8,044 bases of DNA. It comes from Acidobacteriota bacterium. Its GTDB lineage: Bacteria > Acidobacteriota > Vicinamibacteria > Vicinamibacterales > 2-12-FULL-66-21. Both the position numbers and the translations under genes were made by a program. Location of the stretch: positions 1 through 8,044 of the forward strand of contig JABFWM010000649.1 in the NCBI GenBank assembly GCA_013362195.1, read 5' to 3'. The notes below the pieces were generated by a model that saw nothing but the letters and a program-made list of their open reading frames with translations, was not told where the DNA came from and searched no databases. Numbering within the stretch: position 1 is the stretch's first letter; each line of letters opens with the position of its first letter. Of this stretch, positions 5,172-8,044 are shown piece after piece.

Positions 5172-6191
5172 CTAGCGCTTCCCGATCGCGTCGACCTTCG
5201 AGAGGTAGTTCAACTTCACGGCGTCGCGCACGCGCTCCATCGTTTCCTGCGCGATGCCGCGCGCCTTGCGGGAGCCCTCCATCAGGATCTCCTTCAGCGC
5301 GTCGGGCCGCCGCATCAACTCCGCGCGGCGGGCGCGCATCGGCTCCAGGCGTGCGTTCAATGCCTTCGCGAGCTTCGTCTTGACCTCGACATCGCCGACC
5401 TTGCCGGCGCGATACCGCGTCTTCAGGTCCTCGACTTCGGCCGCATCGGGATTGAAGGCGTCGTGATACATGAACACCGGGTTCCCCTCGACGGTGCCGG
5501 GCACGTCGGCCCGGATCCGCTTGGGATCGGTGTACATCTGCCGGACCTTTCTCACCACCGTCTCGGCATCGTCCGCCAGATCGATCGTGTTGCCGTAGCT
5601 CTTGCTCATCTTCCGGTTGTCGAGGCCCGGAAGGCGCGGAAAGGTCGTGAGCAGCGGCTGCGGCTCGACGAACAGCTGCCCGTAGAAGTTGTGGAAGCGG
5701 CGGACGATCTCGCGACTCAGCTCGAGGTGCGGCACCTGATCCTCGCCCACCGGCACGGCGTGCGCGTTGTAGATGATGATGTCGGCCGTCTGCAGCAGCG
5801 GATACCCGAGAAACCCGAGCGTCGACAGATCCTTGTCGGCGATCTGCTCCATCTGCTCCTTGTAGGTCGGGACGCGCTCGAGCCACGGGATCGGAATCGT
5901 CATCGACAGCAGCAGGAACAGCTCGGCGTGCTCCGGCACGAGCGACTGGATGAAGAGCGTGCTCTTCCCGGGATCGAGACCGGCGGCGATCCAGTCGGCG
6001 ACCATGTCGTAGGCGCTTTCCACGATCCGCGACGTGTCGGCGTAGTCGCTGGTGAGCGCGTGCCAGTCGGCGACGAAGTAGAAGCAGTCGTAGCTGTCCT
6101 GGAGCGGCGCCCAGTTGTCGAGGGCCCCGACCAGGTGCCCGAGGTGCAGCTTTCCCGTCGGGCGCATACCGGACACGACGCGCGGTTTCAC
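5172..6191 (-). CDS. trpS: Tryptophan--tRNA ligase
   Basis: Activates tryptophan with ATP and loads it on tRNA-Trp; a cytoplasmic class I synthetase. The 339-residue length is typical of bacterial TrpS. VVSGMRPTGKLHLGHLVGAL (5-24) contains the HIGH-type motif (H16-L-G-H19). The tryptophan-pocket region is GYPLLQTADIIIYNAHAVPVGEDQVPHLELSREI (129-162). The second ATP motif KMSKS is at 194-198 (DNRKMSKSYGNTIDL). The anticodon-binding helical domain follows to the end, with typical residues near AIGKR. The frame is open far upstream, but that part is the antisense-free shadow of the M50 gene. Homologues begin with a sequence like KPRVLSG, so the GTG at 6189-6191 is the start. It overlaps the M50 stop as GTGA, which implies translational coupling. 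No key residue is missing. Confidence 0.97.
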   Translation of the reverse strand: MKPRVVSGMRPTGKLHLGHLVGALDNWAPLQDSYDCFYFVADWHALTSDYADTSRIVESAYDMVADWIAAGLDPGKSTLFIQSLVPEHAELFLLLSMTIPIPWLERVPTYKEQMEQIADKDLSTLGFLGYPLLQTADIIIYNAHAVPVGEDQVPHLELSREIVRRFHNFYGQLFVEPQPLLTTFPRLPGLDNRKMSKSYGNTIDLADDAETVVRKVRQMYTDPKRIRADVPGTVEGNPVFMYHDAFNPDAAEVEDLKTRYRAGKVGDVEVKTKLAKALNARLEPMRARRAELMRRPDALKEILMEGSRKARGIAQETMERVRDAVKLNYLSKVDAIGKR

Positions 6192-6832
6192 GGAAGCAGG
6201 ATCCTCATCAGCAGGTTCGTCTGCGGAATAACGATGGCGGAGGCGACGCCGCTCAGCAGCAGCGCGTACAGCACGATGAAGCCGTATTGACGCAACTGCG
6301 AGTAGGCCGCGGCCGCACGCGGCGGCAACACGCCGAGCAGCACGTTGCCGCCGTCGAGCGGCGGCACCGGAATCAGGTTGAAGAACGCCAGCAGCAGGTT
6401 GATGTCGACCGCGGTGTAGAGCGCGCTGATCACCGCGACGGGCACGTGCGCCTGCAGTCCGCCGTCGGGCAGCGGGCTGGACGTCGCGCGGATCGCGATC
6501 GCGGCCGCGACCGCCTGCAGCAGGTTGCTGATCGGACCCGCGGCCGCGACCAGCATGAAATCGCGGCGGGGATGCCCCAGGTTGCGGGGGTTCACCGGGA
6601 CCGGCCTGGCCCACCCAATCACCGGCAGGTGGCTGATCGCGGCAATCAGCGGCAGCACGACGGTGCCAATCGGGTCGATGTGAACGAGCGGATTGAGCGA
6701 CACGCGCCCGAGCAGGCGCGCCGTCTGATCGCCAAGACGGGACGCCGTCCAGGCGTGCGCGGCCTCGTGAATCGTCAGCGAGAGCAGAAGAATGCCGAAG
6801 CCGAGGGCGACGGCGACTGGATCGATATTCAA
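6188..6832 (-). CDS. Site-2 protease family (M50) membrane zinc metalloprotease
   Basis: A polytopic membrane protein of 214 residues, the short type without PDZ domains, related to B. subtilis SpoIVFB and YwhC-like proteins. The zinc motif HEAAH is at 22-26 inside a hydrophobic helix (VALGFGILLLSLTIHEAAHAW). The third zinc ligand region is FNLIPVPPLDGGNVL (151-165), with Asp160. A GWARPVPVNPRNL segment (73-85) and AAAGPISNLLQAVAAAIAI (96-114) are also typical of the family. Four or more membrane segments are visible, the last at about 184-203. Its substrate is unknown. The start is TTG (6830-6832): an in-frame TAG lies at 6845-6847 and no other start occurs before the first membrane helix. 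There is no clear Shine-Dalgarno. It is first in the run M50-trpS-scpA-scpB, an arrangement found in other bacteria, though no functional link to condensin is established. Confidence 0.93.
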   Translation of the reverse strand: MNIDPVAVALGFGILLLSLTIHEAAHAWTASRLGDQTARLLGRVSLNPLVHIDPIGTVVLPLIAAISHLPVIGWARPVPVNPRNLGHPRRDFMLVAAAGPISNLLQAVAAAIAIRATSSPLPDGGLQAHVPVAVISALYTAVDINLLLAFFNLIPVPPLDGGNVLLGVLPPRAAAAYSQLRQYGFIVLYALLLSGVASAIVIPQTNLLMRILLP

Positions 6833-6885
6833 GTGGTACGAGGCCTAGGTGCGAGTCTGGTCAGCGACGTGCCCGGTTGCGCTGG

Positions 6886-6923
6886 TCCGTGTGCGTCCCG
6901 TGTTTATCCGTGTGGATCGGTGG
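6886..6923. repeat. Degenerate ~10-bp tandem repeat (TCCGTGTNNN)
   Basis: Units are TCCGTGTGCG (6886), TCCCGTGTTTA (6896), TCCGTGTGGA (6907) and TCGGTGG (6917), about 3.7 copies. It lies in the 153-bp gap between M50 and ppk2, inside the predicted 5' leader of the M50-trpS-scpAB transcript. It resembles the ATCCGTGTTCATCCGTGG family I remember from several high-GC phyla. A related piece in reverse orientation is at 2566-2588. Confidence 0.7.
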
Positions 6924-6952
6924 CCGGAGCCGCTGCCCGCCACCCATGGTCG

Positions 6953-6981
6953 AGAATACGATAGAACCGTCGTCCTATCAA
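6953..6981 (-). promoter_or_regulatory. Candidate sigma70-type promoter of the M50-trpS-scpA-scpB unit
   Basis: On the minus strand TTGATA (6981-6976) and TATTCT (6958-6953) are separated by exactly 17 bases, matching the consensus boxes at five and four of six positions. It begins five bases after the ppk2 stop and points at M50, giving a leader of roughly 115 bases before the TTG start. The local sequence is AT-rich compared with its surroundings, which supports the call. Confidence 0.55.
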
Positions 6982-6985
6982 GCAT

Positions 6986-7864
6986 TTACTCGCGCTCGAG
7001 GATGCGACGCACGCGCCCCAGCTCGCGCCGCTGCGCGTCGTCGACGGCGGGAAACGCGAGGCGGAGTCCCTTCATCGCCTCGATGACCGCCGAGGCGACG
7101 ACGAGGCGCGCAAAGCTCTTGTCATCCGCCGGCACGACCACCCAGGGCGCATGCGCGGCGGCGGTGGCGCGGATCGTGTCCTCGTACGCGTCCATGTACT
7201 CGCGCCAGCGCGCGCGTTCCGCCAGGTCGGCGACCGCGAACTTCCAGTTCTTCTCGGGGCGCTCGAGACGTTCGAGGAAGCGCTTCCGCTGCTCGCGCTT
7301 CGAGACGTGCAGGAAGATCTTGCGAATCACGAAGCCGTTGCGCGCCAGGTAGCGCTCGAACGCGTTGATGTCCTCGTAGCGCTCCTTCCAGATCCGCTTC
7401 GACACGAGCCCGGACGGGAGCTTCTCCTTCGCGAGCAGCTCCGGGTGGACGCGCACGACGAGCGTCTCCTCGTAGTACGACCGGTTGAAGATGCCGATGC
7501 GGCCGCGCTCGGGCAGCGCGCGCGAAGTGCGCCAGAGGAAATCGTGATCGAGCTCCTCGGAGGAGGGCGCCTTGAACGAATACACCTGGCAGCCCTGCGG
7601 GTTGATGCCGGACATGACGTGCTTGATCGCGCTGTCCTTACCCGCGGCGTCCATCGCCTGAAAAATCAGGAGCACGCCCCAGCGGTCCTGCGCGTAGAGC
7701 TTCTCCTGCAGCTCGGCGAGCTTCTCGGTGCTCTGCTGCAGCAGCGCCTTCGCGTCTCCCTTGTCCCACTTCCTGCCCTCGCGGGTGTCGTAGCGCGAGA
7801 GGCGGAATTTCCGGCCGTCGTGAACGGTGTAGCGGTCGGCGAGCGCGCTGATGCCTTTTGCCAT
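6986..7864 (-). CDS. ppk2: Polyphosphate kinase 2, class III-like (polyphosphate:nucleotide phosphotransferase)
   Basis: Uses inorganic polyphosphate to phosphorylate nucleotides. Class III members phosphorylate both AMP and ADP, so the cell could regenerate ATP from polyphosphate. The 292-residue protein has an N-terminal helical lead (1-60, including LAELQEKLYAQDRWGVLL), a Walker A-type loop FQAMDAAGKDSAIKHVMSG (68-86, Lys76), PQGCQVYSFKAPSSEELDHDFLWR (89-112), and the Walker B-region GRIGIFNRSYYEETLVVRVHPELL (121-144). The lid helix is at about 186-205 (HVSKREQRKRFLERL), then NWKF (206-209) and APWVVVPADDKSFARL (239-254). FNRS-YYE in place of FDRSWY, and NPQG, match class III proteins I remember; the class assignment is inferred from these. 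Start ATG 7864 (MAKGISALADRY) is chosen because the open frame further upstream, to a GTG at 8008, is only repeat sequence. No strong Shine-Dalgarno is seen. Confidence 0.94.
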   Translation of the reverse strand: MAKGISALADRYTVHDGRKFRLSRYDTREGRKWDKGDAKALLQQSTEKLAELQEKLYAQDRWGVLLIFQAMDAAGKDSAIKHVMSGINPQGCQVYSFKAPSSEELDHDFLWRTSRALPERGRIGIFNRSYYEETLVVRVHPELLAKEKLPSGLVSKRIWKERYEDINAFERYLARNGFVIRKIFLHVSKREQRKRFLERLERPEKNWKFAVADLAERARWREYMDAYEDTIRATAAAHAPWVVVPADDKSFARLVVASAVIEAMKGLRLAFPAVDDAQRRELGRVRRILERE

Positions 7865-7876
7865 CGTGTGGGTCCC

Positions 7877-8040
7877 GGACGATTTCGAATTCACGCGGAC
7901 GTCGCGCCCCGGAATCTTCCACCTGAAGGTGGAAGCTACGAGCACGCGCGCCTCGGACGATTCCCTGCCCGTGCCTTCACGCGGACGTCGCGCCCCGGGA
8001 TCTTCCACCTGAAGGTGGAAGCTACGAGCACGCGCGCTTC
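7877..8040. repeat. Two tandem copies of a 65-bp repeat with a strong palindrome, upstream of ppk2
   Basis: Copy 1 (7890-7954) and copy 2 (7976-8040) are 63/65 identical, 86 bp apart. Each is preceded by GGACGATT (7877 and 7955) at slightly different distances (13 and 21 bases). Each holds the palindrome CTTCCACCT-GA-AGGTGGAAG (7916-7935; 8002-8021): nine-base perfect arms around GA, then CTACG. Further copies may lie beyond the window. The repeat starts 26 bp upstream of the ppk2 ATG, or 13 bp including GGACGATT, so it occupies the place of its promoter and leader. Nothing else is visible in the 180 bases right of ppk2. Confidence 0.9.
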
Positions 8041-8044
8041 AGAG

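Noticed and set aside
4257..6290. A 677-codon open frame on the plus strand
   Set aside because: It runs antisense through scpA and trpS, which are certain. Its product is a His/Arg/Leu-rich composition typical of a shadow frame in GC-rich DNA, with no recognisable domain.
6192..6614. N-terminal extension of trpS by 141 residues
   Set aside because: The extra stretch is the shadow of the M50 gene in another frame, and TrpS homologues start at the KPRV-SG motif, matching GTG 6191.
7865..8008. N-terminal extension of ppk2 by 48 residues
   Set aside because: It translates the two 65-bp repeats, and the upstream start is a GTG within a palindrome. The MAKGISALADRY start fits the family.
1..8044. 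tRNA, rRNA, riboswitch, insertion sequence or phage gene
   Set aside because: No cloverleaf, rRNA segment, T-box, transposase or integrase motif was found on either strand by eye. Short structured RNAs could be missed without a covariance search.

Overview
The window is GC-rich (roughly two thirds G+C by eye), tightly packed bacterial chromosome with eight protein genes and no RNA gene. Gene content and the style of the intergenic repeats suggest Acidobacteriota, perhaps Vicinamibacterales; this rests on memory of similar genomes and is inference. Nearly everything encoded is housekeeping. The unusual part is the noncoding DNA: almost every gap is filled by a short repeat, from four or five different families.

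Layout. Left end: a small acidic DUF6335-type protein (+), a 127-bp gap with repeat remnants, then cmk, cytidylate kinase (-). Positions 1136-1393 hold an array of about eight 20-bp repeat units arranged head-on, with a perfect 27-bp inverted repeat at its centre. The array runs into the start of an alpha/beta hydrolase (+), which is followed 31 bp later by an RluB/RsuA-type pseudouridine synthase (+). Next comes a heptamer tandem repeat that fills the gap between the converging stops of rluB and scpB. Then, all on the minus strand and transcribed right to left, come a site-2 protease (M50), trpS, scpA and scpB. Rightmost is a class III-type polyphosphate kinase 2 (-), preceded by a 65-bp near-identical direct repeat carrying a strong palindrome.

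How the genes work together. ScpA (kleisin) and ScpB (winged helix) are the partners of SMC in chromosome condensation. TrpS and the M50 protease lie upstream in the same transcription unit: M50 and trpS overlap by GTGA, and a sigma70-like promoter candidate lies at 6953-6981. In many bacteria scpA, scpB, an rluB-type gene and cmk follow one another on one strand. Here rluB and the hydrolase point the opposite way between scpB and cmk, and both junctions are repeats, which suggests a local inversion. PPK2 would make ATP/ADP from polyphosphate and is a separate unit.

No convincing new defence, mobile or biosynthetic system is visible. The best leads are the repeat families, the possible inversion, and the repeats that overlap start codons, stop codons or ribosome-binding sites.
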